From contig DJWN01000064.1 in assembly GCA_002440975.1 (NCBI GenBank), positions 1-64,000 on the forward strand: a DNA stretch of 64,000 nucleotides. Reading direction: 5' to 3'. This DNA is from Bacteroidales bacterium UBA6229 (GTDB lineage: Bacteria > Bacteroidota > Bacteroidia > Bacteroidales > F082). Shown here in pieces: positions 1 to 7,353 of the stretch (position 1 is its first letter; each line of letters opens with the position of its first letter). Below the pieces are notes generated by a model. It was not told where the DNA came from, searched no databases, and saw only the letters and a list, made by a program, of their open reading frames with translations. The position numbers were made by a program, and so were the translations under genes.

Positions 1-73
1 GTCCCGTTAGGGACAAAATGTGGGTAGAATAAAAGGTTACCCCTGATTATCCCAAGTCCCGTACGTACGGGAC
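1..73. repeat. Palindromic repeat pair (GTCCC...GGGAC)
   Basis: Bases 1-14 form GTCCC-GTTA-GGGAC, and bases 56-73 are a perfect 18-base palindrome, GTCCCGTACGTACGGGAC. A weaker GGGTA/TACCC pairing lies between them. The same GTCCC/GGGAC core occurring twice in 73 bases downstream of a gene suggests a REP-like dispersed palindrome; I recall similar elements in other Bacteroidota, but cannot test copy number here. The element may extend left of the window. It might also act as a terminator for a gene off the left edge. Confidence 0.55.
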
Positions 74-138
74 GGCATAATTAAAGCGATTGAGCGTTCT
101 TACGTTATTTTTACCGGACAACAGTGATAAATAATCTT

Positions 139-561
139 TCATAGCAAAGGCCACGACAAAACAAAAAACATCAACGCAAAAGGTGAAAGCCAACGTTTGT
201 CGAGGCGGGTAAAAAGACCATGATCTTCCGAACGAAAAAGCCCCATCACCTTAAATTCGCCCAATGCCCTGACGAAAAGCATACCCGAAACTGCCCAGAT
301 CAACTGCTCGATCACATTATCCGTATGCCCCTCGAGCAATTGATCCATGCGCAACCATACAATAAAACCTGACACAAATAGCACGACAGATTGCAACAAA
401 AACCAAGACTTGCCTTTTTCAGGATTGTCATCTGTGTGTTGTGGCATGATGTACCAGGTTTTGAATTTTTTGCGTAACAAGATAAACCACGATACAAAAG
501 CTGCCAACAAAAGGCCTGTCATCAATACAATTCCACTGATCTGGATTAAGACATTTGGCAT
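139..561 (-). CDS. DUF3995-like small membrane protein
   Basis: A 140-residue protein with about four hydrophobic segments. The C-terminal pattern (VRALGEFKVMGLF, then LDKRWLSPFAL) resembles the DUF3995 family of small integral membrane proteins of unknown function. I placed the start at the ATG at 561, because the longer reading frame would begin inside the 3' end of the phosphofructokinase gene. It is co-directional with and 11 bases downstream of pfkA, so probably co-transcribed. No catalytic motif is visible, and no link to glycolysis is implied. Family assignment is from pattern memory only. Confidence 0.6.
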   Translation of the reverse strand: MPNVLIQISGIVLMTGLLLAAFVSWFILLRKKFKTWYIMPQHTDDNPEKGKSWFLLQSVVLFVSGFIVWLRMDQLLEGHTDNVIEQLIWAVSGMLFVRALGEFKVMGLFRSEDHGLFTRLDKRWLSPFALMFFVLSWPLL

Positions 562-572
562 AAAAAACCTTA

Positions 573-1616
573 TTAATGGTTCAGAACAATACAATCATTT
601 CCCATACAAATATCCAGCGATCTGGCTTTTTTGATCAGCGAGTGATTCTGAGGCACCAGGCGTGTTTTGCCTGCCACTTCAGCCAGCGAAATGCTGCCAG
701 TTTCTCCATTTCTGTTCACCACCATTTTGCCATAGTCTTCATTGGCAATCAAAGCAGCGGCATGAGAACCAAAGCGTGTTGCCAGGATACGGTCGTTGGC
801 CGAAGGGCTTCCACCCCGTTGGATATAACCCAATACAGTTTTGCGGGTTTCCATGTGTGTTCCTTTTTCTATTATCCTGGCTACATAATCCGATGCCGAT
901 TCGCCTTCTGGGGTTGCCATTCCTTCTGCCACCACAACAATAGAATAAGGTTTCATTTTGTAGGCTCTGTCGAGCAAGTAACGGTTCACTGCTTTGGGAT
1001 TGTACTCCAGCTCAGGAATCAGAATCACATCGCCTCCTCCGGCCATCCCGGCATACAGGGTAAGCCATCCGGCATGATGTCCCATCACTTCGATTACCAT
1101 GATGCGTTTGTGCGAGTTGGCCGTGGTATGCAACCGGTCAATTGCCTCGGTAGCAATGGCCAAAGCCGAATCGAAACCAAACGAAAAATCTGTTCCGAAC
1201 ACATCATTGTCGATGGTCTTCGGAATGCCAATCACATTCAAGCCTTCTTCACTGAGTTGCCAGGCAGTTTTTTGAGTTCCATTGCCTCCAATACAAACGA
1301 TACAATCCAGTTTAAGTTCTTTGTAGTTTTTCTTGATGAGTTTGGGTTTATCAATGCTGCCAGAACCTTTTTTCCTGAAAGGCTTTTCGCGTGAGGTTCC
1401 CAAAATAGTTCCCCCCAGCGTAAGGATTCCTGAGAGATCGGCTTCCGATAGCGGCATTACCTCTTTGTGTATCAGGCCTGCAAAACCACTTGAAATGCCA
1501 ATTACTTCCATGCCATGCTCAACGATGGCCGTTTTGCCAACACCGCGGATGGCGGCATTTATGCCCGGGCAATCACCTCCGGCAGTTAATATTCCAATGC
1601 GTTTTGGTTTTCCCAT
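573..1616 (-). CDS. pfkA: 6-phosphofructokinase
   Basis: Phosphorylates fructose 6-phosphate to fructose 1,6-bisphosphate in glycolysis (cytoplasm). The 347-residue protein has the N-terminal GGDCPGINAAIRG motif (about residues 13-25), the phosphoryl-donor loop GGNGT (110-114), the catalytic PKTIDND segment (132-138) and the VMGHHAGW motif. Two positions matter for donor choice: the usual ATP-type GGDG is GGNG here, and the residue before TIDND is Lys133, as in PPi-using or mixed group III enzymes, whereas E. coli PfkA has Gly. The Gly after Asn112 is kept as in ATP enzymes, so the donor (ATP or PPi) is undecided. The start at 1616 gives the canonical MGKPKRIGILTAGGD N-terminus; upstream in-frame codons reach into the promoter. 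Confidence 0.95.
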   Translation of the reverse strand: MGKPKRIGILTAGGDCPGINAAIRGVGKTAIVEHGMEVIGISSGFAGLIHKEVMPLSEADLSGILTLGGTILGTSREKPFRKKGSGSIDKPKLIKKNYKELKLDCIVCIGGNGTQKTAWQLSEEGLNVIGIPKTIDNDVFGTDFSFGFDSALAIATEAIDRLHTTANSHKRIMVIEVMGHHAGWLTLYAGMAGGGDVILIPELEYNPKAVNRYLLDRAYKMKPYSIVVVAEGMATPEGESASDYVARIIEKGTHMETRKTVLGYIQRGGSPSANDRILATRFGSHAAALIANEDYGKMVVNRNGETGSISLAEVAGKTRLVPQNHSLIKKARSLDICMGNDCIVLNH

Positions 1617-1634
1617 AGTGTATAATTTGTGCTG

Positions 1635-1642
1635 CAAAGTAA
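1635..1642 (-). promoter_or_regulatory. Possible -7 box for pfkA
   Basis: On the minus strand this reads TTACTTTG, five of six fixed positions of the Bacteroidota -7 consensus TAnnTTTG. It lies 19 bases upstream of the pfkA start. No clear -33 TTG is seen. Confidence 0.35.
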
Positions 1643-1696
1643 GAATTTTTCCGTTGTTGAATCTTCCTAAAAAATAACAACAAGACCAAAAATCTA

Positions 1697-1704
1697 TACT
1701 TTTA
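1697..1704 (+). promoter_or_regulatory. Possible -7 box for the symporter operon
   Basis: TACTTTTA matches TAnnTTTG at five of six fixed positions and lies 50 bases before the symporter start. It sits in the divergent pfkA/symporter spacer; no well-spaced -33 element is visible. Confidence 0.35.
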
Positions 1705-1753
1705 CCTTTTAATTTTTTTCCTGAATCAGAAACCACTGGCGAATATAAAGCTT

Positions 1754-3064
1754 ATGATTAAAACCAAAGTTCCTCTTCACTGGCTAATTCTTTTTGGTAT
1801 GGGTGCCGGAGTTATCTTCGGTCTGGTGGCTGTTTTGGCAGGCTGGCACGCTTTTACGATTGACTGGATCAAGCCCTGGGGAACAATCTTTATCCGCTTG
1901 CTCAAACTAATTGCTGTTCCGCTTATTATAGTTTCACTGATCAACGGCATTTCCAATCTGAATGATGTTTCGAAGCTCTCGCGTATTGGATTAAAAACCA
2001 TAAGCTTATACCTTGTAACAACAGTTATCGCCATCACCATTGGTTTGCTTGTTGTTAACCTGACCAGGCCCGGAAAAGTGCTTCCGGCCGAAAAAGCACT
2101 GGAATTTCAGCAACGCTATGCTGCCAATGTTCAAAACACTCCTGATACCAGTGCAGAGGAAGGTCCCTTGCAGTTTGTCATCGATGTGGTGCCAGACAAT
2201 GTCTTTAGGGCAATGACAGAAAACACAGCTATGTTGCAAGTGATTTTTTTTTCGGTTCTGTTTGGAATTGCGATGATACTTATTCCACAAGAAAAAACAA
2301 GACCAGTAAAACTATTTATTGAGTCGCTTAACGAGATTGTGTTGCAGATGATCCATCTGATCATGAAAATAGCTCCCTATGGTGTTTTCGCATTGATCGC
2401 AGCCATCACGGTTGAAGTAGCTGGTGATCAGATTGCTGATACTGCCGCACTTTTTGGATCTCTGGGCCTTTATGCCCTGACGGTGATTATTGGATTGCTG
2501 CTGATGGTGTTTGTCATCTATCCTTTAATTATAAGCTCACTTACCATTATCGGATTCAAGCAATTTATCAAGGGACTTGCTCCTGCTCAGTTACTTGCCT
2601 TTTCGACCAGTTCGAGTGCTGCCACCCTGCCTGTTACCATGGAGTGCTGCGAAGAAAACCTGGGCGTAAAAAAAGAAGTAAGCAGCTTTGTATTGCCTTT
2701 GGGAGCAACCATTAATATGGATGGCACCAGCTTGTATCAGGCTGTGGCTGCTGTTTTTCTGGCACAGATCTATGGCATGGATCTTTCACTTGGCCAACAA
2801 CTCACCATCATCCTTACTGCCACACTTGCTTCTATCGGATCAGCGGCAGTGCCGGGTGCCGGCATGATCATGCTGGTCATCGTTTTGGGCTCTGTGGGCA
2901 TTCCAACCGAAGGCATTGCACTGATCTTTGCTGTTGACCGACCACTTGATATGCTCCGCACCGTTGTGAATATTACCGGCGACTCCACTATTGCCTGTGC
3001 TGTTGCACATACTGAAAACAAACTGGATGAAGCCCTGATTATTGAAAACAAAGAAAATATGTAA
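1754..3064 (+). CDS. Dicarboxylate/amino acid:cation (Na+ or H+) symporter
   Basis: A 436-residue inner-membrane carrier of the DAACS family (GltP/DctA/GltT type), which couples uptake of C4-dicarboxylates, glutamate or aspartate to cations. Family signatures: the serine-rich re-entrant loop STSSSAATLP, the cation-binding GATINMDGTSLYQA segment, and the second re-entrant VPGAGMIML. About eight hydrophobic helices are present. A hydrophilic insertion (about residues 115-145, around KALEFQQRYAANV) sits in the usual 3-4 loop region. Substrate cannot be told from sequence. The stop is followed 2 bases later by the next gene, a secreted propeller protein, so the two are likely one transcript. Confidence 0.93.
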   Translation: MIKTKVPLHWLILFGMGAGVIFGLVAVLAGWHAFTIDWIKPWGTIFIRLLKLIAVPLIIVSLINGISNLNDVSKLSRIGLKTISLYLVTTVIAITIGLLVVNLTRPGKVLPAEKALEFQQRYAANVQNTPDTSAEEGPLQFVIDVVPDNVFRAMTENTAMLQVIFFSVLFGIAMILIPQEKTRPVKLFIESLNEIVLQMIHLIMKIAPYGVFALIAAITVEVAGDQIADTAALFGSLGLYALTVIIGLLLMVFVIYPLIISSLTIIGFKQFIKGLAPAQLLAFSTSSSAATLPVTMECCEENLGVKKEVSSFVLPLGATINMDGTSLYQAVAAVFLAQIYGMDLSLGQQLTIILTATLASIGSAAVPGAGMIMLVIVLGSVGIPTEGIALIFAVDRPLDMLRTVVNITGDSTIACAVAHTENKLDEALIIENKENM

Positions 3065-3066
3065 CC

Positions 3067-4626
3067 ATGAATCTGACAAAAGCATTACTGTTATCCTTGC
3101 TGGCAATGCCTGCCTTGCTACAAGCTCAATATCAAAACATTAAAATTGGTAATTATACCGATGCCAACGAACCCAGCATTTTTATCAATCCAAAAAATCC
3201 GTTGGAGATCATGGCAGGCTCCAACCTGAACTATTGGTATTATTCCGAAGATGGCGGCTACACCTGGCAGGCTTCCGAACTGGTTTCGCCATCCTTTGGC
3301 GTTTGGGGCGATCCGGTGATTATTGCCGACACCGCCGGCGATTTTTATTATTTTCACCTTTCAAATCCGGCTGTTGGCAATTGGATCGACCGTATCGTTT
3401 GCCAGAAATACGACAAAACAACAGGTCAATGGAACAATGGCACTTATATGGGCTTAAGCGGCACCAAGGCACAAGACAAACATTGGGCTGTGGTTGACCA
3501 GCAAACCAACACGATTTATGTCACCTGGACACAATTTGACGATTATGGCTCATCCGATCCTGGCTGCCAAAGCAATATCCGTTTCAGTAAATCAACAGAT
3601 GCTGGCCAGAGTTGGTCAGAAGCTGTTATCTTTAATCAAATCTCCGGCAATTGTATCGACAGTGATGAGACTACCGAAGGTGCTGTGCCTGCTGTTGGGC
3701 CCAATGGCGAAGTATATGTTTCCTGGTCGGGACCCGAAGGGATTGTTTTTGATCGCTCACTGGATGGCGGGCAAACCTGGCTTGACGAAGACATCCCCGT
3801 TGATCCACACATTGGAGGCTGGGACATTGATATACCAGGAATTATGCGTTCAAACGGAATGCCTGTCACCGTTTGCGACCTGAGCCCTTCGCCTTACAAT
3901 GGAACCATCTACATCAACTTTGCCGACCAGCGCAACGGAAGTGACGACACAGATATTTGGCTCACCAAATCAACAGATCAGGGAAACAGCTGGACAGAGC
4001 CTGTACGCGTGAATGACGACCCGCCCGGAAAACATCAGTTCTTCACCTGGATGACCATTGACCAGACCAACGGATATTTGTATTTCGTGTTTTATGATCG
4101 CAGAGCCTATAACGACAACCAGACGGATGTATATCTGGCCTGGTCGGGTGATGGAGGCGAAACTTTTACCAATGTAAAAATCAGCGAAAGTCCGTTTGTG
4201 CCAACCCAAAACATTTTCTTTGGTGACTACAACAATATCTCGGCACACAACAATATGGTGCGTCCTATCTGGACCAGAATGGATGATGGTGTTCGGAGTC
4301 TTTACACAGCAATTGTAGATATGACTGTCGGTATGGAGCAACAAGACGACATGCCCTTTAGCATCACCCAAAATTATCCTAACCCATTTAATTCCAACAC
4401 AATTATAAGCTACAAAATACAAGAAGCCGGACAGGTTAGCCTTACCGTTTATGATCAAATGGGCAGAATGGTTGCACAATTATTCAACCAAAAATGGCAC
4501 GACAGGGGGAAATATGAATTTGTTTTCCAAAATGAATTGTACAAGTTAAAAGCTGGGGTTTATGCTTACGAACTTCAAGCAGGAAGCTATAGCACACATC
4601 GCAAAATGGTTATCGCAAACGATTGA
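3067..4626 (+). CDS. Secreted sialidase-like Asp-box propeller protein with T9SS sorting domain
   Basis: A 519-residue exported protein. It has a signal peptide (MNLTKALLLSLLAMPALLQA), then a six-bladed-propeller-like region carrying at least five Asp boxes (SEDGGYTW, STDAGQSW, SLDGGQTW, STDQGNSW, SGDGGETF), and a C-terminal type A T9SS sorting domain beginning near FSITQNYPNPFN. Asp boxes occur in sialidases but also in many non-enzymatic propellers; the arginine triad and the FRIP motif of true sialidases are not evident, so I do not call it an active neuraminidase. It should be exported by the T9SS encoded elsewhere in the window and attached to or released from the cell surface. It begins 2 bases after the symporter stop. 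Confidence 0.85.
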   Translation: MNLTKALLLSLLAMPALLQAQYQNIKIGNYTDANEPSIFINPKNPLEIMAGSNLNYWYYSEDGGYTWQASELVSPSFGVWGDPVIIADTAGDFYYFHLSNPAVGNWIDRIVCQKYDKTTGQWNNGTYMGLSGTKAQDKHWAVVDQQTNTIYVTWTQFDDYGSSDPGCQSNIRFSKSTDAGQSWSEAVIFNQISGNCIDSDETTEGAVPAVGPNGEVYVSWSGPEGIVFDRSLDGGQTWLDEDIPVDPHIGGWDIDIPGIMRSNGMPVTVCDLSPSPYNGTIYINFADQRNGSDDTDIWLTKSTDQGNSWTEPVRVNDDPPGKHQFFTWMTIDQTNGYLYFVFYDRRAYNDNQTDVYLAWSGDGGETFTNVKISESPFVPTQNIFFGDYNNISAHNNMVRPIWTRMDDGVRSLYTAIVDMTVGMEQQDDMPFSITQNYPNPFNSNTIISYKIQEAGQVSLTVYDQMGRMVAQLFNQKWHDRGKYEFVFQNELYKLKAGVYAYELQAGSYSTHRKMVIAND

Positions 4627-4670
4627 AATAAAGAATATTAGAATTTTAGATGCTTCAATCAATTTTTTTC

Positions 4671-4678
4671 TACCTTTG
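4671..4678 (+). promoter_or_regulatory. -7 box for the TetR-like gene
   Basis: TACCTTTG is a perfect match to TAnnTTTG, 38 bases before the ATG at 4717. Confidence 0.55.
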
Positions 4679-4716
4679 CTGCCGAATTTTTTTGCGGATC
4701 GCACTCACATCATATT

Positions 4717-5334
4717 ATGATTCAGGAAGAATTAAAATCCATATTGGAAACCATCAGGCGCAAGGCACTCGAAGTGGGCGTTCAAAACTTATCTATTGAT
4801 AAGCTTGAGCCAATGATTGGTACGGATTATTCTATCCTGCAGAAATATGTGCGATCCAACGAGGATTTGGTGACCAAAACACTTGAGCTGGAAAGAGAAA
4901 AGTTTGCAGAAATATTTCTCGAATACGATTTTGAAGGCATGAATGCCATTGATATTTTACTGATCGTTTCGCGAGAACTGGCACAGAAATTTTACGACGT
5001 TTCTCCTTCCATCACACACGAGCTCAAGGGAATGTTTCCTGAGATTTATCAGCATCATTTTGAAGAAAGAATACGCTTTATCTCTGATAAAATCAGGATC
5101 AATCTCACCAAAGGCATCAGTCAGGGGATGTATCGTAATGATTTGAGTATTGAGCTGATTGCCAGACTCTACATCAGCAGATTGATTGACATCCACAATC
5201 CTGACTTTTTTCCACCGGAAGCTTTCTCATTTAAAACACTCTTCGATCAGATGTTCGAAAGCCTGGTGAGAAGTGTTGCAACTACAGAAGGCCTGGCTTA
5301 CTTCGAACAACAAAAAAATTCTGCTGGTTTTTGA
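4717..5334 (+). CDS. TetR/AcrR-like transcriptional regulator
   Basis: A 205-residue, mostly helical cytoplasmic protein. The N-terminal 60 residues have the TetR-type layout (ILETIRRKALEVGVQNLSIDKL, then a short turn and YVRSNEDLVTKTLELE, resembling the YxxFxxKxxL end of the recognition helix), followed by an all-helical ligand-binding-like domain. The canonical HTH residues are degenerate, so DNA binding is inferred. In Bacteroidota such regulators often head a TolC/membrane-fusion/RND efflux operon; here the only thing downstream is a damaged RND fragment, which fits a regulator left behind after the operon was lost. Confidence 0.65.
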   Translation: MIQEELKSILETIRRKALEVGVQNLSIDKLEPMIGTDYSILQKYVRSNEDLVTKTLELEREKFAEIFLEYDFEGMNAIDILLIVSRELAQKFYDVSPSITHELKGMFPEIYQHHFEERIRFISDKIRINLTKGISQGMYRNDLSIELIARLYISRLIDIHNPDFFPPEAFSFKTLFDQMFESLVRSVATTEGLAYFEQQKNSAGF

Positions 5335-5456
5335 TTGATCCCTGAGAATCGTATTGATTAAACCCTAAACAATCAACCAAATTATTTCAGTCTCTCTCAG
5401 ATTGACCGAAATTATCTTGTATTCAACCTACGCAAACTTATTGTAGCATTATTTTT

Positions 5457-6317
5457 TTTGCACAAATTGCTAATACCATTCGTACTGCACTTTTTGGTGC
5501 CGAAATATCAAATTACAAGCTCGGTGAGGATGAGTATCCCATTCAGCTGCGAATGAAAGACCAATATCGCTACGATCTGAGTGCATTGCTCAATCAGCGC
5601 ATCACCTTCAGGGATCAGGCCAGTGGAAAGATACAGCAGGTGCCCATTTCAGCTGTAGCCAATGTCTCGTTCAGCTCAACTTATGGTGCAGTGATGCGAA
5701 AAGACAGAAACCGCATGATTACCATTTGGTCTAATGTTATTTCGGGCTATAATGCCAACGAAATTAATTCAGTAGTGAAACCGGTCATCATCCTGTTAAG
5801 CGTTATGTTTAGCACGATTAGCGTTTTTGGTGAATTGGGCACATTCAGTATGGACTTTGCTGTGATAATGACAGGTGTGGGAATTGTTTCGCTGGCCGAG
5901 GTGGTTGTTAACAATGCCATTGTGCTGATCGACTATATCACCATCCTTAAACGCAACCGTAAGTTGGAGATGGGTCTTACTCACGAATACGATCTGCCGC
6001 CGAAAGAATCCATCGAATGCCTGATAGAAGCCGTGAAAACAAGGCTTCGTCCGGTATTGCTTACAGCCATCACCACAATTTTGGGATTGATACCACTTGT
6101 TATAGGATTAAATATTGATTTCATCGGACTTTTCCAGCGGTTTGATCCTGATATCTATTTTGGAGGCGACAATGCCATGTTTTGGGGGCCGCTTTCGTGG
6201 ACGATCATCTTCGGCCTCACCTTTGCAACCTTCCTTACACTGTTGATTGTGCCGGCCATATATCATGCGCTTTACACGGCCAAACTGAAATTCTGGCCAT
6301 CCAAGACCCAAAATTAA
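5457..6317 (+). pseudogene. RND efflux pump (AcrB/HAE1 family) remnant, 5'-truncated and internally deleted
   Basis: Similarity to RND permeases begins abruptly at AQIANTIRTALFG (from 5460), with no similarity before it; an intact pump has about 1000 or more residues, so most of the protein is gone. The frame stays open through the end of the periplasmic porter domain (VPISAVANVSFSSTYGAV) to NEINSVVKPV, then jumps straight to IILLSVMFSTI, the C-terminal membrane half. I infer that the end of the porter domain and the next membrane helix were deleted in frame. The usual LAGIVVNNAIVLIDY reads LAEVVVNNAIVLIDY. The C-terminus (TFLTLLIVPAIYHALY) looks normal. An ATG at 5553 could start a 254-residue product, but a working pump is not possible. 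Confidence 0.8.
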
Positions 6318-6332
6318 AAGCTTGAAAATTTC

Positions 6333-6370
6333 AAAAAGGCTTTTCAAAATAGTTCTTGAAAAGGCTTTTT
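6333..6370 (+). terminator. Hairpin terminator after the RND remnant
   Basis: Arms 6333-6347 and 6356-6370 pair over 15 positions with a single G-G mismatch, and a T-rich run follows. It separates the RND remnant from the AraC-family gene. Confidence 0.6.
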
Positions 6371-6396
6371 TGCTTTTTATGCAATCGAAAATGCCT

Positions 6397-6404
6397 TACT
6401 TTTG
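6397..6404 (+). promoter_or_regulatory. -7 box for the AraC-family gene
   Basis: TACTTTTG is a perfect TAnnTTTG match. It overlaps the TTG codon at 6402, which argues against that codon as the start and favours one at 6426 or 6465. Confidence 0.55.
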
Positions 6405-6425
6405 ATTGTTAAACCTGTTGATACA

Positions 6426-7007
6426 TTGAGCAAAATAGTAAGGCATCATTTTATCCTGCGCAATATGCTGTGCGATTGCTGCCTGAAAGTGATCGGGCTG
6501 CTGGCCGAAAAACATGGCTTCAACCTGGTGAAATCACGTTTGGGTGAAATTACTGTTGAATATGATACAGAACACCTTACACTACAAGATATTACTGATA
6601 TTTTTAAGACGAGTGGTTTCGAGATTATTGAAGATAAGGAAACCCATCTGATTGAAGACATCAAACGTGTGGTGATCGAGTTGGTGCATCATTCCACTTA
6701 CAATGCTATGGTAAGAAATTCCGATTTTATTGTAGGTAAATTCAATATGAGTTACCCGCATTTATCCACGGTTTTTTCGCATCACGAAGGCATCACCCTC
6801 GAAAAATACATCATCATGCAACGCATCGAAAAGGTAAAGGAACTCATTCAGTTGGATGAGCTTTCGTTGAGCGAGATAGCTTATATGATGGGCTATAGCA
6901 GTGTGCAGTATTTATCCACCCAGTTTAAAAAAATTACAGGATACTCCGTTTCAGAATACAAAGCCCTGCCTGAGAAAGAAAGAAAAGGAGCAGGCCTTAC
7001 AACTTAA
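6426..7007 (+). CDS. AraC-family regulator with N-terminal CxCC (HMA-like) domain
   Basis: About 193 residues. The C-terminal 90 residues form an AraC-type double helix-turn-helix (LSLSEIAYMMGYSSVQYLSTQFKKITGYSVSEYK is the second unit in outline). The N-terminal 70 residues resemble the small ferredoxin-fold/HMA-like domain of a Bacteroidota AraC subfamily whose members carry a cysteine pair near the start; here it reads LCDCCLKV. Because the family's first strand lies before these cysteines, I chose the TTG at 6426; the ATG at 6465 would remove that strand. It sits between the dead efflux locus and the PqqD operon on the same strand, so it may have controlled either. Metal or redox sensing by the cysteines is inference. 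Confidence 0.8.
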   Translation: MSKIVRHHFILRNMLCDCCLKVIGLLAEKHGFNLVKSRLGEITVEYDTEHLTLQDITDIFKTSGFEIIEDKETHLIEDIKRVVIELVHHSTYNAMVRNSDFIVGKFNMSYPHLSTVFSHHEGITLEKYIIMQRIEKVKELIQLDELSLSEIAYMMGYSSVQYLSTQFKKITGYSVSEYKALPEKERKGAGLTT

Positions 7008-7060
7008 AATTTTATACAACAAAAGTAAAATTACGTAAGTGCTATCGTACAAGGATGGCT

Positions 7061-7068
7061 TAGGTTTG
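7061..7068 (+). promoter_or_regulatory. -7 box for the PqqD-like operon
   Basis: TAGGTTTG fits TAnnTTTG perfectly and lies 36 bases before the ATG at 7105. It suggests the six genes from 7105 to 14019 have their own promoter, separate from the AraC gene. Confidence 0.5.
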
Positions 7069-7104
7069 CAAATCAAACAGTGCATAAACATAAAAAGTAT
7101 TGCC

Positions 7105-7353
7105 ATGAAGATTAAGAATAATATTGCTGTGAGCGACAACGGATTCGTTTTTAATCCTGCTTCAGGCGAGTCATTTACCGTAAATCAGGTTGGACTCGAC
7201 ATCTTGAATATGCTTCGCAAAGGAGAGAAACAGGAAACTATCGTGCAACAGCTTTCAGAAAAATATCAGGCTGATACGGCTGTGATCGAACGCGATTTTA
7301 GTGATTTTCAGGCTATGGTCAAACAATATCACCTCCATCAAAATGAAGAATAA
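7105..7353 (+). CDS. PqqD-family peptide-binding protein (RRE-like)
   Basis: An 82-residue protein with the PqqD/RiPP-recognition-element layout: a short beta hairpin (NNIAVSDNGFVFNPASGESFTVN), a helix with NQVGLDILNMLRKG, and a helix with VQQLSEKYQAD followed by VIERDFSDFQAMV. PqqD-type domains bind leader peptides and deliver them to modifying enzymes. The chosen ATG at 7105 gives the normal family length; the frame is open 22 codons further upstream but those codons overlap the -7 box. It overlaps the ATP-grasp gene by 11 bases, so the two are translationally coupled. No separate precursor peptide was found beside it, which makes the leader-like N-terminus of the decarboxylase gene at 8405 notable. 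Confidence 0.82.
   Translation: MKIKNNIAVSDNGFVFNPASGESFTVNQVGLDILNMLRKGEKQETIVQQLSEKYQADTAVIERDFSDFQAMVKQYHLHQNEE

Noticed and set aside
576..1394. Long frame opposite pfkA (272 codons)
   Set aside because: Lies wholly inside pfkA; the translation has no family-like pattern while the minus strand encodes a full phosphofructokinase.
3970..4479. 169-codon minus-strand frame inside the Asp-box gene
   Set aside because: Shadow of the propeller gene, whose plus-strand protein has signal peptide, Asp boxes and sorting domain.
3067..4626. True sialidase (neuraminidase)
   Set aside because: Asp boxes alone are not enough; the FRIP motif and the arginine triad were not found.
6402..6425. TTG start for the AraC gene at 6402
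   Set aside because: It lies inside a perfect -7 box (6397-6404); a start at 6426 keeps the domain intact.
7020..7027. Minus-strand TACTTTTG between the AraC and PqqD genes
   Set aside because: No gene runs leftward from it; probably chance in an A+T-rich spacer, or at most an antisense start.
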